DNA from: a bacterium A37T11
Lineage (GTDB): Bacteria > Bacteroidota > Bacteroidia > Sphingobacteriales > Sphingobacteriaceae
DNA: 64,000 nucleotides
Reading direction: 5' to 3'
Assembly: GCA_900109895.1 (NCBI GenBank)
Contig: FOBR01000022.1
Coordinates: 1-64,000, forward strand
The position numbers were made by a program, and so were the translations under genes. Of this stretch, positions 53,972-63,555 are shown in pieces. Each line of letters begins with the position of its first letter. Position 1 is the stretch's first letter. Under the pieces are notes generated by a model. The model did no database searches. It saw nothing but the letters and a program-made list of their open reading frames with translations, and was not told the DNA's origin.

Positions 53972-53972
53972 C

Positions 53973-54614
53973 ATGAATCCGATAAACCAAAACACGCCCA
54001 ATCACGATGAAGACATGGACGGATACATTAAAATTGACAGGTATAACGACGAAAAAATTAACCGCATAAAAGAACATTATACAGATATATTGCAGGTATT
54101 AGGGGAGGATCCGAGTCGTGAAGGATTGCAGAAAACCCCAGAGCGGGTTGCCAAAGCCCTTCAATTTCTAACTCATGGATATGACTTGGACCCTGCCGCA
54201 GTGCTCCATACGGCCATGTTTAAAGAAGATTATAGCCAAATGGTCGTCGTTAAAGATATAGAAGTCTTTTCCATGTGCGAACACCATATGCTTCCTTTTT
54301 TTGGAAAAGCACATATTGCATATATTCCAAATGGCTACATTGTTGGGTTAAGTAAAATTCCGAGGGTTGTTGATATTTATGCACGGCGCCTTCAGGTACA
54401 GGAGCGGCTCACGAATGAAATACGCGATTGCATCCAGGAAACACTTAAGCCAGCAGGCGTTGCCGTAGTTATCGAATGCAAACACCTGTGCATGGCCATG
54501 CGTGGCGTACAAAAGCAAAATTCAGTCACCACCACGTCGGCCTTTACCGGTGAGTTTGCCAACGATAAGACCCGGGCAGAATTTTTAAGATTAATAACTG
54601 CTAGCCTGCATTAA
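53973..54614 (+). CDS. folE: GTP cyclohydrolase I
   Basis: Converts GTP to 7,8-dihydroneopterin triphosphate, entry to folate and, with QueD, to queuosine. It has 213 residues from the ATG at 53973; the frame is open upstream to 53904 inside queD, but only the later ATG agrees with gene order. The zinc site uses [11 protein letters not shown] and [23 protein letters not shown] and [14 protein letters not shown] are conserved. Spacing of one base to queD indicates coupled translation. Confidence 0.97.
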   Translation: MNPINQNTPNHDEDMDGYIKIDRYNDEKINRIKEHYTDILQVLGEDPSREGLQKTPERVAKALQFLTHGYDLDPAAVLHTAMFKEDYSQMVVVKDIEVFSMCEHHMLPFFGKAHIAYIPNGYIVGLSKIPRVVDIYARRLQVQERLTNEIRDCIQETLKPAGVAVVIECKHLCMAMRGVQKQNSVTTTSAFTGEFANDKTRAEFLRLITASLH

Positions 54615-54641
54615 AAACAAACCACTGCGCATATTAAAATT

Positions 54642-55526
54642 ATGAAGAGAGCATTTATTTTCCCCGGTCAGGGCTCCCAGTTTGTGGGAATGGGCAAAGA
54701 ATTATACGCCCATAATAATAGTACCCAAGAATTATTTGAAAAAGCAAATGATCTTTTAGGATTCCGGATTACAGATGTGATGTTTCACGGTACAGAAGAT
54801 GATTTAAAACAAACAAAGGTTACGCAGCCAGCCATCTTTCTGCATTCTGTTATCCTGGCAAAGGCATTGGGTGAGGGTTTTGAGCCAGCAATGGTCGCTG
54901 GACATTCGTTAGGCGAATTTTCAGCACTGGTTGCTGCCGGAGCGCTCAGCTTTGAAAACGGGCTGCAATTGGTAGCAAAACGGGCAAACGCTATGCAAAA
55001 AGCCTGTGAGATCCAGCCGTCAACCATGGCAGCCATTTTAGGATTGGATGATTTTACGGTGGAAGATATCTGCCATCGGGTGAGTGACGTAGTGGTTCCG
55101 GCAAATTACAACTGCCCGGGACAAGTCGTAATATCCGGAACCATTGCAGGGGTCGACAGAGCGTGCGAACTGATGTTAAGTGCCGGTGCTAAAAGAGCAA
55201 TTAAGCTCAATGTTGGCGGAGCATTTCATTCGCCACTGATGGAATTGGCCCGGGTTGAGCTTCAGGAAGCCATTGAAGCTGTAACGATTCAGTCTCCCAT
55301 TTGTCCCATTTACCAAAACATAGACGCATTACCACAAACAGATCCCTCAAAAATCAAATATAATTTAATCGAACAGCTCACAGGGGCCGTAAAGTGGACC
55401 CAGACGGTATTACACATGATCGAAGATGGATGTGATTCATTTACGGAGGTTGGTCCCGGAAATGTGTTGCAAGGCTTGGTGAAAAAAGTTGATCGGCAAA
55501 AGGCCACTCAGGCCGCCACAGTTTAA
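54642..55526 (+). CDS. fabD: Malonyl-CoA:ACP transacylase
   Basis: Loads malonate onto the acyl carrier protein, which FabF and others then use. It has 294 residues. The oxyanion motif FPGQGSQFVGMG, the catalytic Ser S89 in GHSLGEFSAL and His H196 in GGAFHSPLM are visible. It follows folE by 27 bases in the same direction. A strong terminator closes the unit. acpP and fabF are about 13 kb away in a separate operon. Confidence 0.97.
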   Translation: MKRAFIFPGQGSQFVGMGKELYAHNNSTQELFEKANDLLGFRITDVMFHGTEDDLKQTKVTQPAIFLHSVILAKALGEGFEPAMVAGHSLGEFSALVAAGALSFENGLQLVAKRANAMQKACEIQPSTMAAILGLDDFTVEDICHRVSDVVVPANYNCPGQVVISGTIAGVDRACELMLSAGAKRAIKLNVGGAFHSPLMELARVELQEAIEAVTIQSPICPIYQNIDALPQTDPSKIKYNLIEQLTGAVKWTQTVLHMIEDGCDSFTEVGPGNVLQGLVKKVDRQKATQAATV

Positions 55527-55548
55527 GAATATTCTATAGATAACAAAT

Positions 55549-55583
55549 AACGCTGTGGTGATTAGGTTTCCGCAGCGTTTTTT
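55549..55583 (+). terminator. Terminator after fabD
   Basis: A 10-bp stem AACGCTGTGG/CCGCAGCGTT with one G-U pair and a loop of about 12 bases is followed by TTTTTT. Flanking AACAAA/TTTGTT extends it. Confidence 0.88.
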
Positions 55584-55627
55584 GTTATTTTTTTATTAAT
55601 TTTACTAAACTAATTGAGATATATTGT

Positions 55628-58600
55628 GTGAACACCTCCTTCAAAATACGGATATTACTGTTGCTGCTGACGCTCTGCTTTGCAGGAACAGCCGTTACCG
55701 TACGCCTTACCTTCCATAAAGAGGAGGTATTATTGCTGGACGCCCGCCACATTGAGCGTAACCTCCAGCAAAAAGAAGAAGTGGTCAAAAACTTGCTGGC
55801 AGACTCAGCCTGGTTTAATTCGCTTAGGCAAATCGATGAAAATAACGATCTGGCACAAGACATAATTAACAATCTTGGAGATAAACAATCCATATTTGTA
55901 TACGTCTATTCAAACAACGAGCTGGTTTTTTGGGGATCAGATCAAATTGTACCAAAGACTGACGCCGGGATGCCGGATGGCATCAGTATGATCCAGGCAG
56001 ACAATGGATGGTATACAGCTTTTAAAAAGGAAGGCGGGGGGCAATCTGTTGTTTGCCTAATTCCCGTTAGGACCAAATTCCCGCTACAGAATAACTATTT
56101 GCAAGACCATTTTTCGCCCGATATTTTAAAGTCACAAAATCTGGAGATTGCTGAAAATACGGACAGTACTGTTTATAACATACGTACCACAGATGGCCAG
56201 TACCTCTTTTCGGTTAAGTTAAGCCAGGAAACCACCAACACCTTTTATTCGGTTATTGAATTAATTATGTGGATGCTGGCAGTCATTACAGCGACCATTT
56301 TTGTAAATACCATCTGTGTGTGGATAGCCCAAAAAGGATATATATTGCTGTCCATCCAATTGTTTTTTTGCTATTTTTTAATCATAAGGTATATTGACCT
56401 AAGCAGTAATTGGCTGGCTGGTCACTTTTATGGCGGGTTATTTGACCCACGGAATTTTGCATCCAGTTTTTTCTTTCCCTCCATTGGAGCATTTCTCCTC
56501 AATGTCTTATCCTTTACCTGGTTCATGTGTTATGTTTTTGCCTATAGGTATGATCTGAAAATTTCGGATTCAAAACGGGGAAAGTGGTGGGGATGGGTTC
56601 TATTTGTGGTATTTGGATTTTTTATTTACGTCATTTGCCTACAGGTTACAAACATATTTAATGGCCTTATCGTCAATTCAAATATAAACTTTGACGTTAC
56701 CAATATCCTTAACCTCAACTTTTATAGCTGGCTGGGCATCCTTATCTTGTGCCTTACACTGCTTGATCTTTATTTCTTGATCGAAGTATTACTTATAGGA
56801 ATATGGCAATTCGGGTTTACAAAAGAAAAAGCGCTTTTTGCATTTGTTATTATGCTTTTGGTGCTTACTATTTTTAAAATAACCATCCATGATCTTTCCG
56901 TATCGTTTTTTCTTTTTTCAGCCATCGTTTTTTTAAGAGGATGGTTTAATTATCAAAATAGAGATTTCAATTTAGTCGTCTTTATTTCTATCTTGCTTTT
57001 ATTTGCCACCATTGCTTCCATTAAGCATGCCGCCTTTCAGGCCCAAAAGCACTTGCAGGCACAGGAAGTAACCTTGCAGCGACTAAGTACATCAGACGAC
57101 CCCAATGCCGTATTGCTTTTCTTTGATCTGGAGAAAGAAGTTTTAAAAGATCCATTGCTTATTGATTATTTCAGGTTTCCTAACTATGACAAGCTTCAGA
57201 TATTAAATGAACACTTTCGAAAAGTATATTTAACCGGTTACTTGTCGCGTTTTGAGTGCAATATGTCTGAATACAATGCCGAATTCAAATCAATCGGCTC
57301 AGGATCTGAAGCAAAATTGCAGCAATACCTGGAGAAAGTAGTGGATGGTTCTTTCAGACTTTCTAAAAAACTCGATTTTTATCGGATCACAAACAGCATC
57401 GCCAGCATTGAATATTTCGGCCTGCTGCCCATTGTTTATCATAATGAAACCATTGGCACGCTGCTTATCACTTTAAATAACCGATCTTTCGGTAGGCGTA
57501 CCGTGTCATTTCCGGACGTACTGGTGGACGGTAAGGTCGATAATTCAAATGAGCTGGAAAATTATGCTTACGCATTTTATCGGGATGGAAACTTAGTGAG
57601 CCAATTTGGCGATTATGTATACAGCCTTTCAGACAAATCCTATCCAAAAAGATTGGATAGTTTAACCCAATTTAATGAAAGAAACTATAGCCATTTGATC
57701 TATTGGCCAAATGCACATACATTGATCGTATTAAGCAAGCCCATCACAAGCACCTGGACGCAACTGGCTTCCTTATCTTTCCTGTTTCTTGTATTCCTGT
57801 TTTTTTCCATTATTGCCTATGGCTTAAAATGGATATTTAAAACCTTAAAAGATTATGACTTTAGCTTAAGGAACCTCAGGTGGTCTATCCTGATATCCCA
57901 GAGCAGGATTTTATATAGTACGCGTATACAAGCGTTCGTGGTACTGGCCGTAGTGCTTACTTTAATAATCGTGGGGATTATCACGTTTTTTAGCATCAGC
58001 CTGCAATATAAAAAACAACAAGAAGAAACAACAGTAAAAGATGTTACAGAAATTGCATATCGGTTAGAAAACAGGTTTTTCAACAATGATTTCTTAAAAA
58101 AACCCATTTATTCGACCAAAGAATTTAATATTGCCGCCGAAGCAAATGCCACTGATCTTAACCTCTACGACAAATCAGGAGAACTCATTTACTCTTCTCA
58201 ATTAAGAATTTATGATTTAGGGCTGATCTCCAGATTCATGAATCCAAATGCGCTATTAAATATGCAGCGATTGCAACGATCTGAGTACTTTCATCGCGAA
58301 CAAATCGGAAACCTGAATTATATTGTAGCATACGCACGTATTAAGAATGACCAAAACGAAACCATAGCTTTCTTAAGTCTTCCTAAATTTTCCAACCAAA
58401 AAGAAATTGATGAACGCATAGGTTTATTATTAAATACACTCATTAATATTTATGCACTGGTTATTGTAGCACTGGGTTTATTTGCTGTTTTTGTGGCTAA
58501 CCAAATCACCTCACCACTCACACTGGTGCAGCGGAGCCTTGCCCGCACCACCATTGGCAGGATGAATGAACCAATTTTTTGGAAACGCAATGATGAAATT

Positions 58601-59362
58601 GGCAGTCTTATTAAGGAATATAATACCATGATCGTAGCCCTGGAGCACAGTGCAGAACGCATTGTACGGTCAGAGCGTGAATCGGCCTGGCGGGAAATGG
58701 CAAAACAAGTGGCCCACGAGATTAAAAACCCGTTAACACCCTTAAAATTAGGCGTACAGTTATTAGAACGCTCCTGGAAGGAACACGATCCAAAGTTTAA
58801 TGAAAAATTTGAAAAGTTCAGTAAATCATTTATTGAGCAAATAGAAAGCTTGTCACGTATCGCATCCGAATTTTCTGATTTTGCAAAATTACCTGATACC
58901 AAACTCGATGATCTGAACCTACGTGAAATTATTGAAAAGGCCGTTGAAATCTTTAATAACAACGGGGCCGTAATAGCGCTGCATGCAGAGGATGGCGATA
59001 CGCTCCAACTAAAAGGAGATCATGACCAATTGTTACGTTCGTTTATTAACTTGTTGAAAAATTCATTGGAAGCTAAACTAAGTCGCAGGAAGTGTGAGAT
59101 CGATATATCCATCTTTAAAAAAGAAGACACCATTATCGTAACCATAAAAGATAATGGAAAAGGTATTGATCCGGATGTTCAGGCGCGCATTTTTCAACCC
59201 AATTTTACCACGAAAAGCTCCGGAACGGGGTTAGGGCTGGCTTTTGTAAAGAAAACCATAGAAAGTATGGGCGGTGCCATTTATTACGAAACAAAATTGA
59301 ATGTAGGAACAACTTTTATGATCCATATTCCGCAACAGCCAGGAAAGATTACTTTGTCCTAA
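55628..59362 (+). CDS. Large NtrY-like sensor histidine kinase with many TM helices
   Basis: A 1244-residue orphan kinase with a GTG start at 55628. By eye there is a first TM helix (7-27), an outside region (28-205), a block of about seven hydrophobic helices (207-470), a second outside region (470-720), two helices (about 720-795), a third outside region, a final helix (938-962), then a HAMP domain, a HisKA domain and the ATPase domain. The phosphorylated His is H1030 in AHEIKNPLTPLKL, the NtrY-style H-box, and NLLKNSLEAK, DNGKGIDPDVQ and GTGLGLAFVKKT form the ATP lid. No PAS domain is obvious. No response regulator is adjacent. A convergent gene lies behind. Confidence 0.88.
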   Translation: MNTSFKIRILLLLLTLCFAGTAVTVRLTFHKEEVLLLDARHIERNLQQKEEVVKNLLADSAWFNSLRQIDENNDLAQDIINNLGDKQSIFVYVYSNNELVFWGSDQIVPKTDAGMPDGISMIQADNGWYTAFKKEGGGQSVVCLIPVRTKFPLQNNYLQDHFSPDILKSQNLEIAENTDSTVYNIRTTDGQYLFSVKLSQETTNTFYSVIELIMWMLAVITATIFVNTICVWIAQKGYILLSIQLFFCYFLIIRYIDLSSNWLAGHFYGGLFDPRNFASSFFFPSIGAFLLNVLSFTWFMCYVFAYRYDLKISDSKRGKWWGWVLFVVFGFFIYVICLQVTNIFNGLIVNSNINFDVTNILNLNFYSWLGILILCLTLLDLYFLIEVLLIGIWQFGFTKEKALFAFVIMLLVLTIFKITIHDLSVSFFLFSAIVFLRGWFNYQNRDFNLVVFISILLLFATIASIKHAAFQAQKHLQAQEVTLQRLSTSDDPNAVLLFFDLEKEVLKDPLLIDYFRFPNYDKLQILNEHFRKVYLTGYLSRFECNMSEYNAEFKSIGSGSEAKLQQYLEKVVDGSFRLSKKLDFYRITNSIASIEYFGLLPIVYHNETIGTLLITLNNRSFGRRTVSFPDVLVDGKVDNSNELENYAYAFYRDGNLVSQFGDYVYSLSDKSYPKRLDSLTQFNERNYSHLIYWPNAHTLIVLSKPITSTWTQLASLSFLFLVFLFFSIIAYGLKWIFKTLKDYDFSLRNLRWSILISQSRILYSTRIQAFVVLAVVLTLIIVGIITFFSISLQYKKQQEETTVKDVTEIAYRLENRFFNNDFLKKPIYSTKEFNIAAEANATDLNLYDKSGELIYSSQLRIYDLGLISRFMNPNALLNMQRLQRSEYFHREQIGNLNYIVAYARIKNDQNETIAFLSLPKFSNQKEIDERIGLLLNTLINIYALVIVALGLFAVFVANQITSPLTLVQRSLARTTIGRMNEPIFWKRNDEIGSLIKEYNTMIVALEHSAERIVRSERESAWREMAKQVAHEIKNPLTPLKLGVQLLERSWKEHDPKFNEKFEKFSKSFIEQIESLSRIASEFSDFAKLPDTKLDDLNLREIIEKAVEIFNNNGAVIALHAEDGDTLQLKGDHDQLLRSFINLLKNSLEAKLSRRKCEIDISIFKKEDTIIVTIKDNGKGIDPDVQARIFQPNFTTKSSGTGLGLAFVKKTIESMGGAIYYETKLNVGTTFMIHIPQQPGKITLS

Positions 59363-59387
59363 AGGCACAGGTAGTAAAACCGATAAG

Positions 59388-60338
59388 TTATTTAAGGGTA
59401 ACACTACTGCGACCCATCAAGGAGTTGTCAGAGTAGAGAACAAAAGTATAAGTGCCTTTTTTTATTCTTTCGCTGGGCGTCCATGAAAAATTATATAACT
59501 TTCCGTCATTTGAAAAATAAATATTTGTTTTCAAGGTATACTGCATATCTTCATCTCCCAATTTAAAAACATTGTTACTATCGATGATCAGATTCCCATT
59601 TGGATCAATTATCCGCATATATAAATCATAATTACCTTTTTTAATCACCGGATTATCTGCAATGCTAAGTGAAATTTTGAATTGATCACAGCGCCTGGCG
59701 CGGGTTTCCGTATTTTCCTCTCCGTTACTATGCAAACTAACCCCGTTTACAGAAAATGAAGATATTTTGAGATAAGAAGCTATTTTAACCAGATCCTGTA
59801 ACGATGACTTTTGGCTCTGGAGCTTTGCTACCTTTCCACGTGTATCCTTAATGGTGTTAAGCAAGCTATCGCGCTCCTTGCCTATTTGCGTGTTTTTTTG
59901 CTTTAATAATTTAATTGCAGAAATATGTTTGGATAATAATAATTGCAGTGCTTTTACGTCTTGCCACGCTTGATTGATTTCCTTCCTGTCCAGTTGATTT
60001 TTAGAAAGTTTAAAACGGAGCAGGGCAATTTTTGCCCTGGCAGTTTCTTCTTCAAGTTTCATAGAGGAAGTTAGTTGAACACCGTTATTGTAAGATGCCG
60101 AATTCAGATCAGACTCCATCCTGTCAATCACAGCCCCCACCCGGATCCTATCATCGCTTAACTCGGCAATGCGCGCATCTGAATCTTTATATTTAAAGTA
60201 AAAATAAATATTTGTTGCCAATAAAGCTGCAATAGCAACTAAAAAGAAATAAATTTTGCTCGAATCCTTTGGAGGGGGAGAATTTCCCGGTTTTTGTGCC
60301 TGCTCTTGAAAATCGTATTTCTTTAAAATAGCTTTCAA
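59388..60338 (-). CDS. Membrane-anchored coiled-coil protein of unknown function
   Basis: A 316-residue protein. Residues 1-28 are cytosolic (KKYDFQEQAQKPGNSPPPKDS), TM is about 29-48, then a long coiled coil (about 50-185) with regular Leu, Lys and Glu spacing, then a C-terminal beta-rich domain (about 200-316) beginning SFSVNGVSLHSNGE and ending SDNSLMGRSSVTLK, where a carbohydrate-binding-like sandwich is possible. The type II topology places the coiled coil outside the cytosol. Function unknown; proteins with this plan are seen in Sphingobacteriaceae. Confidence 0.8.
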   Translation of the reverse strand: MKAILKKYDFQEQAQKPGNSPPPKDSSKIYFFLVAIAALLATNIYFYFKYKDSDARIAELSDDRIRVGAVIDRMESDLNSASYNNGVQLTSSMKLEEETARAKIALLRFKLSKNQLDRKEINQAWQDVKALQLLLSKHISAIKLLKQKNTQIGKERDSLLNTIKDTRGKVAKLQSQKSSLQDLVKIASYLKISSFSVNGVSLHSNGEENTETRARRCDQFKISLSIADNPVIKKGNYDLYMRIIDPNGNLIIDSNNVFKLGDEDMQYTLKTNIYFSNDGKLYNFSWTPSERIKKGTYTFVLYSDNSLMGRSSVTLK

Positions 60339-60428
60339 ACTAAATTTCTTTACATTATTATTAATATTAATGCAAAAATTGTTCCAACCATAACTCTGGC
60401 CCTTTGACAGGCAAATTTTGTAATAATT

Positions 60429-60458
60429 TTTGCTATGTAGCCTGGTTGTTTATCTTTG
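60429..60458 (+). promoter_or_regulatory. Promoter of the GHL10 gene (TTTG, 18-nt spacer, TATCTTTG)
   Basis: TTTG at 60429-60432 and TATCTTTG at 60451-60458 are spaced by 18 bases, matching TTG-N17-23-TAnnTTTG. It lies inside a possible upstream extension of the coding frame, which shows that the extension is not translated and places the start at 60478, 19 nt downstream. Confidence 0.72.
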
Positions 60459-60477
60459 CCGCCTGGCAAGATTGAAA

Positions 60478-62025
60478 ATGAATAGACAAGTGCGTTACCT
60501 CACTAGCTTAATGCTGGCCATTTATTTGGTGCCGGTCCGGGCAGCTTTTTGCCAGCAATTAACTGAATTTCCAAAAAGAGAATTCAGGGGTATATGGGTT
60601 GCTACTGTTGTTAACATTGACTGGCCTTCAGCACCTGGTTTAAATCCGGAGACACAAAAACAGGAATTAATCAGGCTGTTAGATAATCATCAGAGAGCGG
60701 GCATTAATGCCATTCTTCTTCAAATCAGGCCATCTGCCGACGCGCTTTATGCCAAAAGCCGTGAACCCTGGAGCCGCTTTCTCACTGGTAAACAAGGTCA
60801 GGCCCCGCAGCCTTTTTATGATCCACTTTCCTATGCCATTGATGAAGCACACAAGCGCGGAATGGAGCTCCACGCTTGGCTAAACCCATACCGTGCCACT
60901 TTTGATTTAAACCCAGCCAATATAAGTTCCGATCACGTTACCCGTACCCATCCAGAGTGGTTTTTCATTTATGGTGGAAGAAAGTTATTTAATCCCGGTT
61001 TGCCTGCCGTACGCGAATACATTGTTAATGTAGTCATGGACGTAGTAAGAAATTATGATATTGACGGTATACACTTCGATGATTACTTTTATCCATATCC
61101 AGAACGCGGTAAACCGTTGTCAGATGAAGTAACCTATCAACTATATGGCAAAAATTTCCATAATATTGATGATTGGCGTCGCAATAATGTCGATCAGCTG
61201 ATAGAAACACTGGCAGACAGTATCCATGCCGTCAAGAAATATATAAAGTTTGGGGTAAGCCCTTTTGGTATTTGGGATAATAAAAAACAACACCCAGATG
61301 GATCAGAGTCAAGCGGATTCAGCGGATACAGGCAATTGTATGCAGATGCCAGGAAATGGATGCAGCAAGGTTGGGTAGATTACATTAATCCACAAATCTA
61401 TTTTCCCTTTAGCAATCGTTCTGCAGCATTTGATAAATTGACCGATTGGTGGAGCGCCAACACTTATGGTCATCACCTATACATTGGCCAGGCCCTTTAT
61501 CGAGCTGAAGAACGCAGTGATGGTTGGAATGACCGCCGGCAAATACCAAATCAGTTACGTTACCTGCGTCAAAACAACCGTATTCAGGGAAGTGTTTTTT
61601 TTAGTTCAAAATCGTTAATGAACAATTTTGCAGGTTTAAGAGACAGTCTCCAATACGGCTTTTATAAGTACAAAGCGCTACCGCCCGCTATGAACTGGCT
61701 AGATAGCATAGCCCCCACTCCCCCCAGTAATCTTAGGGCCAGTATAACAGGCAAACATGCCATAACCTTAACATGGACAATTCCCGGGCCAGCAGCCGAT
61801 GGGGATATGGCTTACGGATTTGTCGTATATCGGTTCATGGATGGAGAACCCCTCAACCTCCAAAAGGCAGAAAATATTTTAAATATTGGATACGATGGAC
61901 AATATACACAGTTTACCGATAATTCATTAATGGCCAATCACAGCTATATATATGTGGTAACAGCAATAGACCGAATAAAGAACGAAAGTGAACCAAGCAG
62001 CCCTTTACAGATAATCCTTCGGTAG
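60478..62025 (+). CDS. GHL10 glycosyl-hydrolase-like family protein (YngK/DigH-like)
   Basis: A 515-residue secreted protein. Signal peptide ends near AAFCQ. The GHL10 domain starts EFRGIWVATVVNIDWPSAPG, followed by ILLQIRPSADALY, GMELHAWLNPYRATF and DGIHFDDYFYPYP, where acidic residues of the barrel active site lie; it ends about residue 410 and is followed by a fibronectin type III-like domain (about 425-515). E. coli DigH (YddW) of this family cleaves denuded peptidoglycan glycan strands, so a cell-wall role is a reasonable inference. Start at 60478 is set by the promoter at 60429-60458. It overlaps the convergent M23 gene by 21 bases. Confidence 0.9.
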   Translation: MNRQVRYLTSLMLAIYLVPVRAAFCQQLTEFPKREFRGIWVATVVNIDWPSAPGLNPETQKQELIRLLDNHQRAGINAILLQIRPSADALYAKSREPWSRFLTGKQGQAPQPFYDPLSYAIDEAHKRGMELHAWLNPYRATFDLNPANISSDHVTRTHPEWFFIYGGRKLFNPGLPAVREYIVNVVMDVVRNYDIDGIHFDDYFYPYPERGKPLSDEVTYQLYGKNFHNIDDWRRNNVDQLIETLADSIHAVKKYIKFGVSPFGIWDNKKQHPDGSESSGFSGYRQLYADARKWMQQGWVDYINPQIYFPFSNRSAAFDKLTDWWSANTYGHHLYIGQALYRAEERSDGWNDRRQIPNQLRYLRQNNRIQGSVFFSSKSLMNNFAGLRDSLQYGFYKYKALPPAMNWLDSIAPTPPSNLRASITGKHAITLTWTIPGPAADGDMAYGFVVYRFMDGEPLNLQKAENILNIGYDGQYTQFTDNSLMANHSYIYVVTAIDRIKNESEPSSPLQIILR

Positions 62026-63384
62026 TTCCGCTTCCGTCTTGTTAATACCTAACAGATAATCGGGAAGTAAATGTTTCATACGCTGATCACGAAGATCATA
62101 AAAAGCGAATACATCAGGCGACAATGACAAAATATCATCCGGATTCAATTTTTTAAGGATTTCCATTTGTTTGGAAATATGCTGGTTGAATGCTGCCAGG
62201 TATTTACTCTCAATCGGTTCTGTTGGAGGGAAATATTGCCTTAATGCATCCACCTGCTTGCCGTTTTTCCAAAAGCGATAACAAACATGAGGTCCGGTTG
62301 CCAGACCGGTACTCCCAACATATCCAATTAACTGGCCTTGGCTCACGTGTTGTCCCTTTTTGGTCGCGCGGCGGCTCATATGCAGGTATTGGGTCGTATA
62401 GGTATCATTATGCTTAATCTTTACATAATTCCCATTAAAAGGACTAAATGCCGATTCAATAACCACCCCACTTCCTGTAGCAATAATAGGCGTTCCCTGC
62501 GGTGCAGCGAAGTCAGTGCCAAAATGGGCTTTCCATCGCATTTGTACCGGGTGAAACCGGCTTAACGAATACCTGGATGAAATCCGGCTATATTTAAGCG
62601 GCGCCTTCAGAAAACTCCGTCGCAGGCTTTTGCCCTGATCGTCATAATATTCTCCTGCTTTACTACTATCCGGCTGAAAATAATAAGCCTGAAATTCCTT
62701 ATCATTCTGCGAAAATACGGCAGATAAAATTTTGCCAACACCTATTGGCTGTCCATTCACATACGATTGCTCATACTGTATCTTGAACCAGTCCCCGGCA
62801 TTAAGCCGGTAAAAGTTTACGGCCCAACCATAAATTTCGGCCAATTGCACGGCCAATTCAGGGCTGGCATGCTGTTCCTGAAGCGTTTCATACAATGATC
62901 CATTGATCACACCCGCTACCTTTTCCACCCTTTTATCCACCGTTTTTTTTCCTGCATAGACCTTTAAGGAGTCTCGCAGGTCATAAACAATGTAGTCTAC
63001 CTGATTAGGCTGATAGACCAGAAATGCAATTTTTGAAGTATCCGTATTGCTTTTGAAGATCGTATATGAATTGCCGGCAGACATCTTTCGTACATTAAAT
63101 ACTGGCATGGATTTCTCGGCAATTTCAGCAATACGGCTTAACTCAACATGCTGTTTTTTAAGAATTGCCGATAATGATTCATTGCGGGAAACAGTATATA
63201 TCGAAGTTTTGTAGGGATCCATGGGAATACCGAAAAGTATTTCTTTTTTAGCAACAGGTATACGCTCAGGGCTTAATGAAATCTGTTCAGCATCATCAAA
63301 AAAAGAGGAGAAAAAAACAAATCCACCAACCAACAAAAATAAGAACAGTATTATAAGAGGGAGTGCATTTTTCTTTAGTTTCAT
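62005..63384 (-). CDS. M23-family peptidase with LysM-like/OapA-type domain
   Basis: A 459-residue envelope protein. TM or signal anchor about residues 8-26; a LysM/OapA-type region about 60-110 (SIYTVSRNESLSAILKKQHVEL, split); a connecting beta domain; then the M23 domain about 275-385. Metal-site residues are H287 and D291 in HFGTD, H335 in YLHMS and H366 in GPHVCYRF. Where the lysostaphin/LytM family has H-x-H, this protein has H366-V-C368, so one zinc ligand is Cys rather than His. It would act on peptidoglycan cross-links if active. Its 3' end overlaps the GHL10 gene by 21 bases. Confidence 0.9.
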   Translation of the reverse strand: MKLKKNALPLIILFLFLLVGGFVFFSSFFDDAEQISLSPERIPVAKKEILFGIPMDPYKTSIYTVSRNESLSAILKKQHVELSRIAEIAEKSMPVFNVRKMSAGNSYTIFKSNTDTSKIAFLVYQPNQVDYIVYDLRDSLKVYAGKKTVDKRVEKVAGVINGSLYETLQEQHASPELAVQLAEIYGWAVNFYRLNAGDWFKIQYEQSYVNGQPIGVGKILSAVFSQNDKEFQAYYFQPDSSKAGEYYDDQGKSLRRSFLKAPLKYSRISSRYSLSRFHPVQMRWKAHFGTDFAAPQGTPIIATGSGVVIESAFSPFNGNYVKIKHNDTYTTQYLHMSRRATKKGQHVSQGQLIGYVGSTGLATGPHVCYRFWKNGKQVDALRQYFPPTEPIESKYLAAFNQHISKQMEILKKLNPDDILSLSPDVFAFYDLRDQRMKHLLPDYLLGINKTEAELPKDYL

Positions 63385-63542
63385 GATTGTTTCATGGAAT
63401 AATAAACATTTTATAACAGTTTAGGACCAAAAACATAAAATCCGGTTATTACAAAGAAAACATAATTTATTAAAGACTCCATGAAATTTAACAAATTTTA
63501 GCCGCCTTGAATAAAATAACCCATAAGAACGGGCCAAGTAAT

Positions 63543-63550
63543 TATCTTTG
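63543..63550 (+). promoter_or_regulatory. -7 promoter element of the helicase gene (TATCTTTG)
   Basis: A perfect TAnnTTTG box ending 5 nt before the ATG at 63556. Confidence 0.52.
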
Positions 63551-63555
63551 CAATT

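Noticed and set aside
53904-53972. Upstream extension of folE into queD
   Set aside because: The extension overlaps queD in another frame, lacks family similarity and the ATG at 53973 gives the expected N-terminus.
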